The position numbers and the translations under genes are program-made. A stretch of DNA of 64,000 nucleotides, from the NCBI GenBank assembly GCA_033675265.1, contig JAUJYZ010000911.1, forward strand, positions 1 to 64,000, written 5' to 3'. Shown piece by piece: positions 48,364 through 59,120 of this stretch; positions within the stretch are counted from its first letter, which is position 1; the number at the start of each line of letters is the position of its first letter. The notes below the pieces were generated by a model. The model was not told the origin of the DNA and ran no database searches. It worked only from the letters and a program-made list of their open reading frames with translations. This DNA comes from Actinostola sp. cb2023. Taxonomy: Eukaryota > Cnidaria > Anthozoa > Actiniaria > Actinostolidae.

Positions 48364-48439
48364 CGTCCCTCAAAACAGTCCCACAACACAACGCGCGACT
48401 CACTAGTTACCAGTTTTCCGCGCAACTCCGAAATGGCTA
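48364..48439. repeat. Right terminal inverted repeat of ISL2EU element
   Basis: Complement of the left TIR with one mismatch, followed by AT (48440-48441). Confidence 0.93.
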
Positions 48440-48441
48440 AT

Positions 48442-49683
48442 ACTCCTGTATTTTGAAGGTCTGACATAAGGAATCACTAATATCGATTTGGTTTCTTTGA
48501 AAATAATTTAAATATTTTTTTATAATTTTTTTAAGTAGTTGCGCTGCTCATGGCAATTTCGAAGTCCAGCAGACTGTAAAATGTCAAGATTTTGCAACTG
48601 CCGCATAAAGTTAATTCGAGATTAAATGCAATACTTTTTGCATGGATGTGTAGCTATATCCTTCTAGTTTCTTCGGCAATTTGGTTTTAAGAATTTGCAT
48701 CTCACATTGTAATGGAATCAGGAAGAATATGGACCCTCGTGCACGCGTTGTATTCATAATCCCAAACCACCCCAACTTTGAGGGCTTTTTTCAAAATCGT
48801 GGCACCTGATTCAAACTCGTCACTATATGTGAATAAAGTACTAATGTTTATCAATACAAAACGCCAATAAAATCTTTCTGCATAGCATTTTTGAAAAAAT
48901 CGTGAGCGTTCACACTTGGGGAAAATGCCCAAATCGAACTTCTGTCAGATTTCGATCGGTTCGAACTAACAACAAAACTAAATACCTGAATAGGCTTAAC
49001 CAGAGCTTGGTAGTCATAGTAAGTCCTTCTGAATCGTCTATAACATGTAGAATAATTGCTTGACCTCCAAGGTTAGGGAATCAAGTGGCCATTGTACGTA
49101 TAAATGCCGTATATTCAACGATCAGTCCAGATCGTAACAGTGTTTTCATGGCTTCTGATGTTCTTGTAATTTCCATTGTGTGCGAATCTTCAGTGAAAAT
49201 ACGTCTACAGAGATCCAGTTATACATTTATCAAACATCAATCGAGAATGGAGCTAAAGAATTGAAAATAATCGAGTAAACAACTTAGTTTCAATTCTTAG
49301 CCGGGTTCCGTGTTTACATTGATATAATTCGTTCCCAGTCCCCCACTCCTTTTGTACCAGTGGGGGTGGTAGAGGGTATAACAAGTCTGGGTATCGTTTT
49401 CGTTTTAAAATTAAACTCTAATGAAGTATATGTTGTCGTGCTCTATGAATATATATCTAATTTTTCTATATTTGTGCACTCGTTAGATAGTTTGGTGGGC
49501 TATCTGTGGTTGAAATACACAGGGAGCCCATGCAATCAGTCATTGGTATGCCGTTGTCTGTAGAGTATGTATTGAAAAATGGAGTATAAATGTTCTTTTA
49601 CTGAGTGCAAACCTAATTCTGGCTGTGGAGAATTCTACGCAGCCCCGTGAGGGCCATCAACAAACAATAATTTCATGTAAGAA
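48442..49683. other. Unassigned sequence with one exon candidate
   Basis: Apart from the exon candidate at 48702-48822, no feature supported. Confidence 0.4.
48702..48822 (-). CDS. Weak candidate terminal exon
   Basis: After a possible acceptor (cacatatag) the frame encodes DEFESGATILKKALKVGVVW and ends HILPDSITM with TGA at 48702-48704. No other exon and no known family. Confidence 0.22.
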
Positions 49684-49999
49684 TATCGCGCGATACTGTG
49701 TTTCTATCGCGCGATACTGTTGTACTATCGCGCGATAACAACTCATTATTATCGCGCGATAATTCGCTGTTATCGCGCGATACTGTGCTTCTATCGCGCG
49801 ATACTTTGTTATTATCGCGCGATAATTCGTTGTTATCGCGCGATACTGTGCTTCTATCACGCGATACTTATCGTGCGATACTTTGTTATTATCGCGCAAT
49901 AATTCGTTGTTATCGCGCGGTACTGTGCTTCTATCGCGCGATACTTATCGCGCGATACTTTGTTATTATCGCATGATAATTCGTTGTTATCGCGCGATA
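49684..49999. repeat. Left array of palindrome TATCGCGCGATA (16 sites)
   Basis: Sixteen copies of the 12-bp palindrome, most of them perfect, separated by short spacers of a few types (actgtgcttc, ctttgttat, attcgttgt, or direct abutment). Frames reading LLSRDN or YRAI are artefacts of the array. Confidence 0.95.
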
Positions 50000-50693
50000 A
50001 TGATTGTATATGTAATACGTTACTTATTCGACATGTCAGCAGACAACATGGTGGCGAACACACTTGTTCTTCTTCTTTGTGCATTTCTTGTACTTCCCTC
50101 GATGAATATTGCTTTTATATACCTGAATACCGGCAAGCCAGATCAATATTATAACTGACGTGCAGGTATACGTTGGTCGAGAACCATTGTATATTTATTT
50201 CTCTATTTTCTCTATAACTGTCAGTTCTCTTTTCATAGCAGGCAAATGCAATTTAACCCATAATTATGTAAAGAAACAGAGAACAGTGGCTGTATAGGCG
50301 AAAGATGAAACATAAAAAGTAAAAAATAAATTCAGAAATGTGGGTAGAGATATAGAAGATAAAATAAAGGGTACAGGGAAATTAAAATAAAAGATAAAGA
50401 ATGAATGAAGATGAAAATAAAGTAAAAAAATGTTCTTTGTGTGTAGACAGGGCAGGGCAGGGTCTAAAATTTTGTACCGGTAACGTACTTGTCAGAGCTT
50501 CATTTGTACATACTTCCCAGTCTTTGTAATTATCAATTGAATATTTATGTAGTATATTCCTGACTCTTTTCTTCTTCTCTGACACACAGTTATAATATGA
50601 AACAAACAAAATAATATTGTAAACTAAATATATATATTAAATTTTACAGCACCCGCCTAGGTTAGTTTAATTGCTATTTGCTGGTCGGTGTTA

Positions 50694-50822
50694 GAGTGAT
50701 TCCAATAAACCTGGGCACTACTAATTAGCTGTCAGTGTTTATTGCATGCAAAGAAACAAAAGAGTGAGTGTCTAATAGTGTGTATTGGTGTAGTTAGTAA
50801 TGTCCAGGTTTATTGGAATCAC
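50694..50822. mobile_element. 129-bp MITE between the palindrome arrays
   Basis: Ends gtgattccaataaacctggg and its near complement ccaggtttattggaatcac, with inner ctaattag/ctaactac similarity. Confidence 0.75.
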
Positions 50823-51102
50823 TTTATCTTATGTAAAGTAACTTATTTGTAAATAAACTGACCTGAACTGAACTGGTAGACTGCGGCAAAGAGGGGAGTG
50901 TGGTAGTGTGGTTGTCTTTATATATGATAGAGAGGGGGGGAGGGGGGTGAATAAATAAAAATATATATCTATGAAAAGGAAAAGGAAAAGAGTAAAAAGT
51001 AAAAAAATAAAACGAAATATAGGTAGAACAATAAGAAATAAAACAATAAATCGATGGGCATGTAATACGAGACACTTTTAATCAGATCACATGACATGTC
51101 AG

Positions 51103-51423
51103 TGTCGCGCGATGACAACGAATTATCGCGCGATAACAACAAAGTATCGCGCGATAGAAGCACAACCACAAAGTATCGCGCGATAACTATCGCGCGATAG
51201 AAGCACAGTATCGCGCGATAACAACGAATTATCGCGCGATAACAACAAAGTATCGCGCGATAAGTATCGCGCGATAGAAGCACAGTATCGCGCGATAACA
51301 ACGAATTATCGCGCGATAATAACAAAGTATCGCGCGATAATAACAAAGTATCGCGCGATAATAACAAAGTATCGCGCGATAGAAGCACACTATCGCGCGA
51401 TAACAACGAATTATCGCGCGATA
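51103..51423. repeat. Right array of palindrome TATCGCGCGATA (16 sites)
   Basis: Sixteen sites, nearly all perfect, with spacers that are complements of those in the left array (gaagcacag, acaacgaat, ataacaaag). Confidence 0.95.
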
Positions 51424-51588
51424 ATAATGAGTTGCTCTCGCTAAAGACGGATGCGAGGGAGACTAGTCGATCAGTCGATCAAAAACAAAACGAAACCCGA
51501 GAACTCTTTCGGAAAGCGTCGACTGACGTCATGGAAATGAATATTAATAAGATCCTGATCAGCACACCTTCCTCAGTTAAGTAAAATT

Positions 51589-51903
51589 TCACATCAGGCA
51601 ACCACAATGTTTGAAGTAATCCAGCGAATTTTGTGTTGTTATCTGAGACAGTCCCTCCGATATGGCAATTTTGGTCTGCTCTTCTGTAAATTTTGGGTAC
51701 CGACGAAGATAGCTCTTCAGCTGGTGAAAACACAGTTCGCATGTGTTGAAATGTGGGCTATAGGGAGGCTGAAAAACCAGGTTTACGCCAAATTCTTCAA
51801 ACATGTCACGTAACATCCCTTCGGCAAAACGACCGTGATGAAATCCACAATTATCCATCACGACGGTGTCGCCTCTTTCCAAAATAACACTACCATCAGG
51901 CAT
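51589..51903 (-). pseudogene. Tc1/mariner (IS630-like) transposase, C-terminal part
   Basis: Contains the second catalytic aspartate in DTVVMDNCGFHHG and the third acidic residue in PPYSPHFNTCELCFHQLKSY (DDE_3 fold). The usual YSPDLNPIE block is modified to YSPHFNTCE. The N-terminal part of the same protein is at 54206-54975; a nested insertion of about 2.3 kb separates them. The two parts are in different frames relative to the presumed junction, so the gene was also damaged there. Confidence 0.85.
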
Positions 51904-54238
51904 GGCCAGCTATTCCGGTCATCCTGAGCCGGAAGTCACGCAACGACTTTCATTTTTAAATTATACCTCGAGTATCAGTCAAATTCGCTCTAAAACACGT
52001 TCCATAAGGCTCCTTTAGTGAATTAAACACCATTCGAATTGAAAACAACTACCAAACTGTATGTGTTAGGTATAATTAGAGCTCAATATTATCGAAGAAA
52101 CATTTTAGAATCGAAATACTAACTCGGTTCGACGATTTTGATCAATAGCACAGGGAGCCCAAGCGCCCTCAGGCCCGGACTTGGATAAATCTAAATTACT
52201 TGCGACGGTATCCCTGTGCTTTAACAGCTATCCCATGGATCTTTACGGCAAATGAAAGCTTGATATCTAAGGTTTATTTTGATGCCAAACATGATGATTT
52301 TCGGTAAAGTTTCGACTTCAAACTTCACTATTCTTCGTCCACCGGAAGCGGACATTTGGTGTTCTCATTTTGTGATAATGGAGCATTTTTAGCCTGCGTA
52401 GCGGCGTACGGGAAAAGGGAAGGAGGGAGGGGAAGGGGAGGAGGGGATTGGGGAGAGGGGATTGGGGAGAGAGCGGAAGGGAACGCCTGCAATGAAACCC
52501 CCACATTCCTCAATACACCCCCTAATTAATATTCAAGATTGCGAAATAAATAAACCAATCAAAATCGTCTTTTTTACACTGTGAAGTGTGAAATGTACAT
52601 GTAATTTGACAATCGAGCGAGGGAAAGGCATGGAGCGCTTAAAAGTCTTTTTACGATCTATGGTATTTATAAAAGGCTACACAAACTGAATAAACATAGC
52701 ACTTAAATGAAAGGAAGAAAGGAAGTTTTTATTAGAGACAGTTATCTACAGAATCATACAACTGTCAACATATTTATACGATTGCGGACGTTTCTGAACG
52801 AACTCCTGATCGAATCGCCGTTTTCAAAAAACCTTTGAACTTCGGTCCGTACTGAGATACCCACATTCAACTGAATCCTTCCTTTTAATCCTTAGATTCC
52901 CAGAAAGTTAAATTACCGTGGAAGTTTTTATTAGAGACTATCAGTCCAGTATATAAGAATCGAGAAGAGAAGAGAAGGCCAGATATCTAGAGAATCAACT
53001 GTCAACATTACGAGTTAATTAAGCTTTCTACTTTACGATTAGCTCGAGTTTTACCCTAACTTGTTCGACATCGTATTATAGAGCTTTTAAAACAAATCCT
53101 CTGGAACCAGGGTACTCGAGCTTCTTGTTCAAAGCACAGTTGTGGTATTTTAGCCTGACTTGCTGAAACCCCTTGTGGAGTCCTTTTGTCTGTTACTACT
53201 TCAGTAGACTGATTCCATAAGTCGGTCTGTTCGCTCTTTGTCGCCGATTCTGAGCGACCTCCAGGGTAAAAGAGCGAAAACATGCAGCCGCTTATGGAAT
53301 CAGTCTACTTCTTCAGCACTAGCGAAGATCAATTTTGGCGGCGACTCGTGTAGTACAAGAGATTCCCAAGAACTTGGCCTCAATCGGCTTCGTGTTGTAC
53401 TTGAAAAACCGCTTCTCCTTTCACTTCAGCGAATACTCTAAAAATTAGGCTTTGCGACCTTTTCCTTATAACAAGGAGTTTATAACACTGAGTTTTGTTC
53501 TGTTTTATAACGATACGGCCATCTCAGAATCGCCAGTGTTTAGACCGTCGCTTCAAACGACGGAGATCAATTTTCATTTAAAACAATAGAGGCATTTGAT
53601 TGACAGCTGATTAACCAATGGGAATTTTACGTTCAAAATTTGAACGTAAAATACGAGGAATGTGGGGTTATCATTGCAGGCGTTCCCTTCAGCTCTCTCC
53701 CCAATCCCCTCTCCTCTCTTCCCCTCCTCCCCTTCCCCCCTTCCCCTCCCTCCTTCCCTTTTCCCGTACGCCGCTACGCAGGCTAAGCATTTTCAAAGCG
53801 CTCAAATAAACATGAATTATTTCCAATCTGGACATGCTTTCGTGAATGGCCTTACAAGTAAGTCTAATTTATATATCCACCACGGCAAATTGAAACAAGT
53901 CCTCAGAATTTCGACAATTAGACTTGGAACTTCGCACTTTCGCATGTTTCTATCCAAATTTACAGAGGCAGTATGTACGATATACAGGCTATCGAATATT
54001 TCTTCAAATAAACATAGGAAATTGTATTTTTGTAATTTTTATTAGCCAGAACAAAGCATAAGGAGTAGTAGAAAACTATTCTACCACGGCAAATTAATTT
54101 TCTTCAGAACGTAAACTTTAATTTGCCTTGATTTGATCGCTTCCCAGTCAAGCCTTTGTATTTGTATTCGCCATTTTGATTATTCGATTGGGGGAGACCG
54201 CTGCTTCATCGCGGGCTCAATGTCCGCGAAAGCTGGCC
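51904..54238. mobile_element. Insertion splitting the IS630-like transposase (outer element)
   Basis: Ends ggccagct and agctggcc, with weaker similarity over the next ~20 bp (ccggtcat...gagcc), flanked by AT at both sides. About 930 bp of its own sequence, no gene recognised, plus the nested 1.4 kb TAGCCTGCG element. Confidence 0.4.
52390..53785. mobile_element. 1.4 kb TAGCCTGCG element, copy B
   Basis: Nearly identical to 18245-19649 over its length; differences are scattered bases plus a ~15-bp stretch (near 19382) absent here. Target duplication agcatttt (8 bp) at 52382-52389 and 53786-53793. Two near-identical copies at unrelated sites indicate recent movement. Confidence 0.85.
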
Positions 54239-54975
54239 ATGATTTGCTGCTGTCAATGCATCTTCAAAGAACAGGAGCATTTCGAACCCATTTGAAGGCC
54301 CATCTAAGATATTGAAGAGGTCCACTCGTAGTGCTGAATGTAGGAGATTTATCGTGTAATTAGCGTTGGAAGCTTTCTTTTGGAACTCGATAGCTGGTGT
54401 TCCTAAGTACGAATTACCATATCTGCGATTACCAGTTGTAACGATAACGCTCGACTCGTCGAAGAAATGTAAAGTGCTTGGATCTGTTCTGCTAATTATG
54501 TCGAGGAATTCGTTTTGTAGGTGGATGTTTTCTGCACTAGTTGATTCCAAGGGCACTTGGCTGATGACTTTTTTGGTCATCCCTAGTTCAGTACGCAAAC
54601 ACCTGTTCACAGTTGATGGAGAAGGTAATTGGTTTGGTAAACAAATACCATCAAGCAATAATCTATTCTGTAACTCATGTGAGTACGTACTTGGTTTCAT
54701 TAATTTTTCTACTTCAAGATAGTCGACAACATTTTGAGTTAGGGCAGTCTTTCTTCGTCCACAGAAAGCCGTCATAGACACAGAAAATGTTTTAAACTTT
54801 TACTCTTTCACGACTTTGTTCACGAACCCTTTGCTGACGCTAGCTTGCTCACAAATTTGTCTTTCTGACAGTCCTTGGTGATGTAAGTCTAGAACATGTT
54901 CTCTTACAACTTGAGAATACGATTTACCGATCGCGAATGCGCGACCATATCCATTTTGATCTATATGCAGGGTAT
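54206..54975 (-). pseudogene. Tc1/mariner (IS630-like) transposase, N-terminal part
   Basis: From a possible acceptor at 54976 the frame begins with a paired-type helix-turn-helix (LHHQGLSERQICEQASVSKG), hits an in-frame TAA at 54800-54802, then continues with the second helix-turn-helix region (GRRKTALTQNVVDYLEVEKL) and the first catalytic aspartate in LHFFDESSV. Homology stops near 54240 where the insertion begins; residues after that to 54206 are from the insertion. Nonfunctional. Confidence 0.8.
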
Positions 54976-55790
54976 CTGTTGATCACCAAAAGGTACTGTA
55001 ACCTACATTATACATGCAATAAAATAATGAAAGTAGTAGCCTTGCGATCATCTCATTACTATACTTACCTTGGTGCATTATAATGTAAAAGACGATGCAC
55101 GTTCCCGGCGAGAGTTAATTTTTTGGTACGAAAAAGGAATCTGATACATAAAATTTTGAAGAAAACGCCATTCCCCAGAAGAGCTGCTCTTTCAGTTTAG
55201 AAAGATTCAAGCTTGGGAATTCAATGTAGCATTTTTGAGAAATAAAACTATTATGCTTGGGACTGCCAAAATTAGCATAATTTTCGACCTGTCTCGGACA
55301 TTTTTGTCGCTAAAACACAAAACGTAATGCCAAAACACGACTATCTTGCACTTTCACTTGATCGCTGCCAACGGATAACAATCTTGGAGTTAATAGGAGT
55401 GATTTTCAACCATATCTGAGCTATTTCAGCCACATAAGCTACTAAAATAGTGACAATTAGCATATTCATTGATCAAATAAACACCGTAGTCTAGCAGGTT
55501 CCGAAATTGTGGTTCTTCACTCTAAAATGCTTATAATTTGCTTCACAAATAAGATTTACAAACAATTGCACTGATTTCTATTTAAAACTGGCGCTTATTC
55601 ATGAAGAGTTTGGATATTTTGACACGATGCTCCACTTTGAACGTGTAGATTGTACCGGCCCAAACCTTCTAAACGCAAAACTAACACATCAGGGCAATAG
55701 AACAGTAAATTATCAACACTGTGGTGAATTTTCAGTCCTTTATTGACAACGTAAGTGCCATTGTACAAGATCACAGCTTGGGCTGCCTGT
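54976..55790. other. Unassigned sequence with one weak minus-strand frame
   Basis: A minus-strand frame ending at 55595 (…LKIHHSVDNLLFYCPDVLVL…) could be a terminal exon starting near 55785 at an acceptor (cacaggcag), but it borders a MITE and no other exon is seen. Confidence 0.3.
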
Positions 55791-55793
55791 GAT

Positions 55794-56115
55794 AATACGA
55801 TGTACGCCGCTGCGAGCTGCGAAGCAGCGAGAAAGAAAATCAAAGTCTCTGGTCGCGGCCGTTACGAATCTCACTTTCATGCATACACATCATCAATGAC
55901 AGCCGTCAAACATGTCAAATACAATCGACCAATCAGCGAAGGGGGATCGTCTTACAAAAGTACTGATTGATCGATTGTATTTGACATGTTTGACGGCTGT
56001 CATTGATTAGGTGTTTGCATGAAAGTGAGATTCATAACGGCCGCGACCAGAGGCTTTGATTTTCTTTCTCGCTGCTTCGCAGCTCGCGGGGCACCGCTTC
56101 GCGGCGTACATCGTA
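55794..56115. mobile_element. 322-bp hairpin MITE
   Basis: Ends aatacgatgtacgccgc and complement. Arms of about 130 bp include gctgcgaagcagcgagaaag, gaccagaggctttgattttc and aatgacagccgtcaaacatg with complements. The flanking tail (aaagcctctggaaccagggt, 56131) also occurs at about 16715 and 18945, so this family is present several times in the window. Confidence 0.85.
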
Positions 56116-56298
56116 TTATAGATCTTAAAACAAAGCCTCTGGAACCAGGGTACAATTTTCACAGCTCGAAATTGCTATACCACCCATTTTTCTAGTTCAT
56201 TTTGACTGAATGATTTTTTTTATTGCTCGAAGACTCGCGGCTTGGTAAATATCCACCACTACTCATGATCACCTCCACTTCGAGGAATAATTGTTTTA

Positions 56299-57150
56299 GT
56301 ATATACCACACAAGTGAATAGCTAACCAAATAGATAAAATTTATTTTCAAGGAGAAAAAGACACCTCAAGGTACTTAAGGCCTGGTTCAAGCCTTAAATA
56401 GCAGAAAAACGAAAAAAATTATAATGTCTAATCATTTTGACTAAACATCACAAAACTTGGCACAGCTTGAGAGTTTTATATCCTCTACTCATTTAAGTGA
56501 ATGAAATCCAAAATAGCGTATCACGTGGTTAACCACGTGACAAAGAATTTTGAAAACAAAATATAAAATGCGGTCGCCAGTTTAAGAGGAAAGTGAAAGC
56601 AAATAGTTGTGTATAATCACGTTTATGATCATCTATTAACCCTCGTTTAGAAAACCTGTCTCCCGCTTTTTGCAAGGAGAATATTTCGGAAAAGAGGTCA
56701 CGTGACCATTTCATCAGATTATATTTCTGTAGTTTTCTCTTAAACTATATATAATTCCGAGGTTTTCTAAACGCTATCTTGTTTAACTGGTTATCCTTAA
56801 CGCTATTACGTAAAAGGTATTTCATTGTGAATTGAATTCGCGACCGCATTTAAGAAAAACTATATTTTCCTCCATAAGGTCACGTGACCACATGACGTCA
56901 CAATTGTTAGATCTAAATTGTCTCAAATCTTGTATATAACCTTATGCCTAAATATGAGTGCCTAAGTAAATTAGAGCAGCGAGTTATTACAAGAAATGTG
57001 ATTTTCCAAGTTGCCTTTTTGAACCAGGCCTTAAGTACCTTGAGACCATCTTGTTTTGCTCGCGGGAGGTGAATAGCCAAGGATATCCCTAGTTTGATTA
57101 ACCAATCACAGCGCACGAAAAGCACTATTCACTTGTCATGTGGTATATAC
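56299..57150. mobile_element. 850-bp TA-flanked inverted-repeat element
   Basis: Ends gtatataccacacaagtgaa and near complement (cacttgtcatgtggtatatac), inner matching block ctcaaggtacttaaggcctg with complement at 57029-57048. TA on both sides (56297-56298 and 57151-57152). The interior contains several CACGTG sites. No transposase. Confidence 0.75.
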
Positions 57151-57159
57151 TAATTCTAT

Positions 57160-57460
57160 TTATTTTATTTATTTGACAATGGCAGGTCATATCAGAAAAT
57201 AAGGTTGCTTTGTTCCCAACTTCACTCAGCTCTGACATTCCACGTTTGATATCCTTATAAAGTAATTTATAGCCTTTCATTTCCACTAAGCCCCTTGTCT
57301 TATGTTTTTCCATTTCCTGCTTGAATACTTGTTTTAATTGTTCCCATTCGAACTGAATGATTATTTGAAATATATGTTTCCTAATGATTTCATCGAATCT
57401 GTCATTCGCGTTCGATCTCCTTAAAAATGATTTATAGCTCGTTGCTGCCTCTTTTTCCAA
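57160..57460 (-). CDS. Unrecognised open frame, possible gene fragment
   Basis: About 100 codons with coding-like composition (SNANDRFDEIIRKHIFQIII, LVEMKGYKLLYKDIKRG) and no ATG at its 5' end. It terminates inside the adjacent TA-flanked element. No family recognised; it could be an exon or a transposon remnant. Confidence 0.25.
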
Positions 57461-57469
57461 TTAAATTTC

Positions 57470-59120
57470 CAACTTATTGATGTTCGCTCATTTGACAGTC
57501 GAAATTAGTGTGATTAATAATAACAATAACAATAATCTTTATTTAGAATAGGGTGACAGACAAATAGCATAAGCTAACAAACAAGTGGTCCTCTAGCTAC
57601 AAAACTATATAAAGATATATAATATACAATTTTCAATATTATACATTTTATATAAATTATCCTCTGAAAGATGTGTTTACGGCTGTGTTACGTATACTTC
57701 CAGTTCTAGGCAGCCATCCATCCAATCTTCCCCTATAGGCAATGTGTCCAATGGAGGTTTTAGACAAATATTATTTCAGTGATTATGATTCGTATCGCAG
57801 TAATCAAATGTCAGTCTTTTGCAAAATGCTTTTAGAGAGAAATATATCGATGAAGTATCATGACAGGAACTGGGCAAGCCTGTCTAATTACACCAAGGAA
57901 AAATGTCTAAGTGCGTCTATCATGACAAATTGAGATCCTTTCACGAGACTCTCAGTACTAGAGGAGTTGAGATTCGTCTTGGAAAATTAGCATCGGTTTT
58001 GCGTTCGAGAACTAAAGGTCTCACCTTCGATCATCAAAGCGGTGCTCTACACCTTAGAACTCACGGTAGGTACCTTTAATTATCGTGTTGAAGTAATATT
58101 TGCGCACGTCAATTCCAACTGCGCACAACTGGTGCGTACACTACAATTTTGATTGCCGCAGTTTCGAGCGAAAAGCGCACTCAGCTTTAAAATTAATGGA
58201 TCTCCATACAACTATGCTTTGTCCTCCAGAACTTCGACCTACGTCTTCGTGTACAGTTTGCACCATAGATTAAAGTTGCAGCTTCTGGAGTTTATGGTTG
58301 GTCTGGCGTCAATAAAACAGTGGAGCTGTGCCACTGCTTGAACGATAGTAACATCAATTACATTATCAAAACTAGTGTGTAAGTTTTTGTCGACCTTTTT
58401 AACGTTTATATTCTTAACTGATTTATCCAAGAAGTACTGACAGGTTTACACGTAATTACCCAAATCTAGCTTATATCACTCTATTTGAATATCTCTTCTG
58501 CCGTTCTTTCTGCTTCTAAAGACCGCGAAAAAAAGGGAAAAGGGCGCTGCGAAGAAGATGTTATGCTATGTTAGGAAAACATGCGCTGATATTGGCAGCG
58601 ACAATAGTATATTCACAACTGTTGAACATGTAACAGTCCCCATTTTTTTTTCATTGTAGGTCATTATTTTATTTTCATTTGTGGGGCCTTGGTCAAGGCA
58701 GAAAATCCATTTCTTTGCCTGCGCGCGCAGAGAGATATCGGGAAAGCGGTATCGTCGAACCAAGCCTATATTAGGACTGATTTAGCATTCATCCTTGCCG
58801 GAAAGATCCCTGACGGGTATTTGCCGATGGGGACCTGAGTCGGTGTTGAAAAATCGATGTCTGCCACTGCGCGCAATGCGAACTCGCGGCATACTTTTGG
58901 TTCCATGTACCCCCCCTCCCCCCCCTCCTCCCATTGATTTACATTCTATTTTAACCCTTGATATATCGGCACCTTTTTCTGCAGTCAATTTTATTGAGAT
59001 AATTTCTTTAAGCAGCTTCTTAATTATCCACATCAGTATTTTTTTCCAAAATCAGCTTCTTATCCATCAGTATTTTTTTCAAAAATCAAATCAAACTTTG
59101 CATTTATTTTTTGCGGGGTA
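57470..59120. other. Unassigned region with weak short frames
   Basis: Two short plus-strand frames at 57757-57933 and 57904-58079 (the second with KLASVLRSRTKGLTFDHQSG) may be coding scraps. A CCCCCC-rich patch is at 58911-58930. No supported gene. Confidence 0.35.

Larger units (their letters stand above)
43619..48439. mobile_element. ISL2EU-type DNA transposon (PIF/Harbinger-related), 4.8 kb
   Basis: 76-bp terminal inverted repeats flanked by AT, a THAP/DDE transposase gene reading inward from the left and a SAP-SWIM-YqaJ gene reading inward from the right. A transposase plus a YqaJ-nuclease protein is the defining pair of ISL2EU elements. Both genes carry frame breaks, so this copy is probably inactive, but the near-identical ends indicate recent insertion. 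MITEs have inserted between the genes. Confidence 0.88.
49684..51434. mobile_element. Foldback element with TATCGCGCGATA-array arms
   Basis: The left array (49684-49999) and the right array (51103-51423) are inverted copies; caactcattattatcgcgcg on the left (49739) matches the complement of the right end (51434). The left side has about three additional outer sites not mirrored on the right. The roughly 1.1 kb between them has no recognised gene but holds a small MITE. Foldback architecture suggests a mobile element, though no target duplication was found. Confidence 0.6.

Noticed and set aside
49684..51434. CRISPR array
   Set aside because: Repeats are a 12-bp palindrome with recurring, non-unique spacers, in an animal genome, and no cas genes are present.
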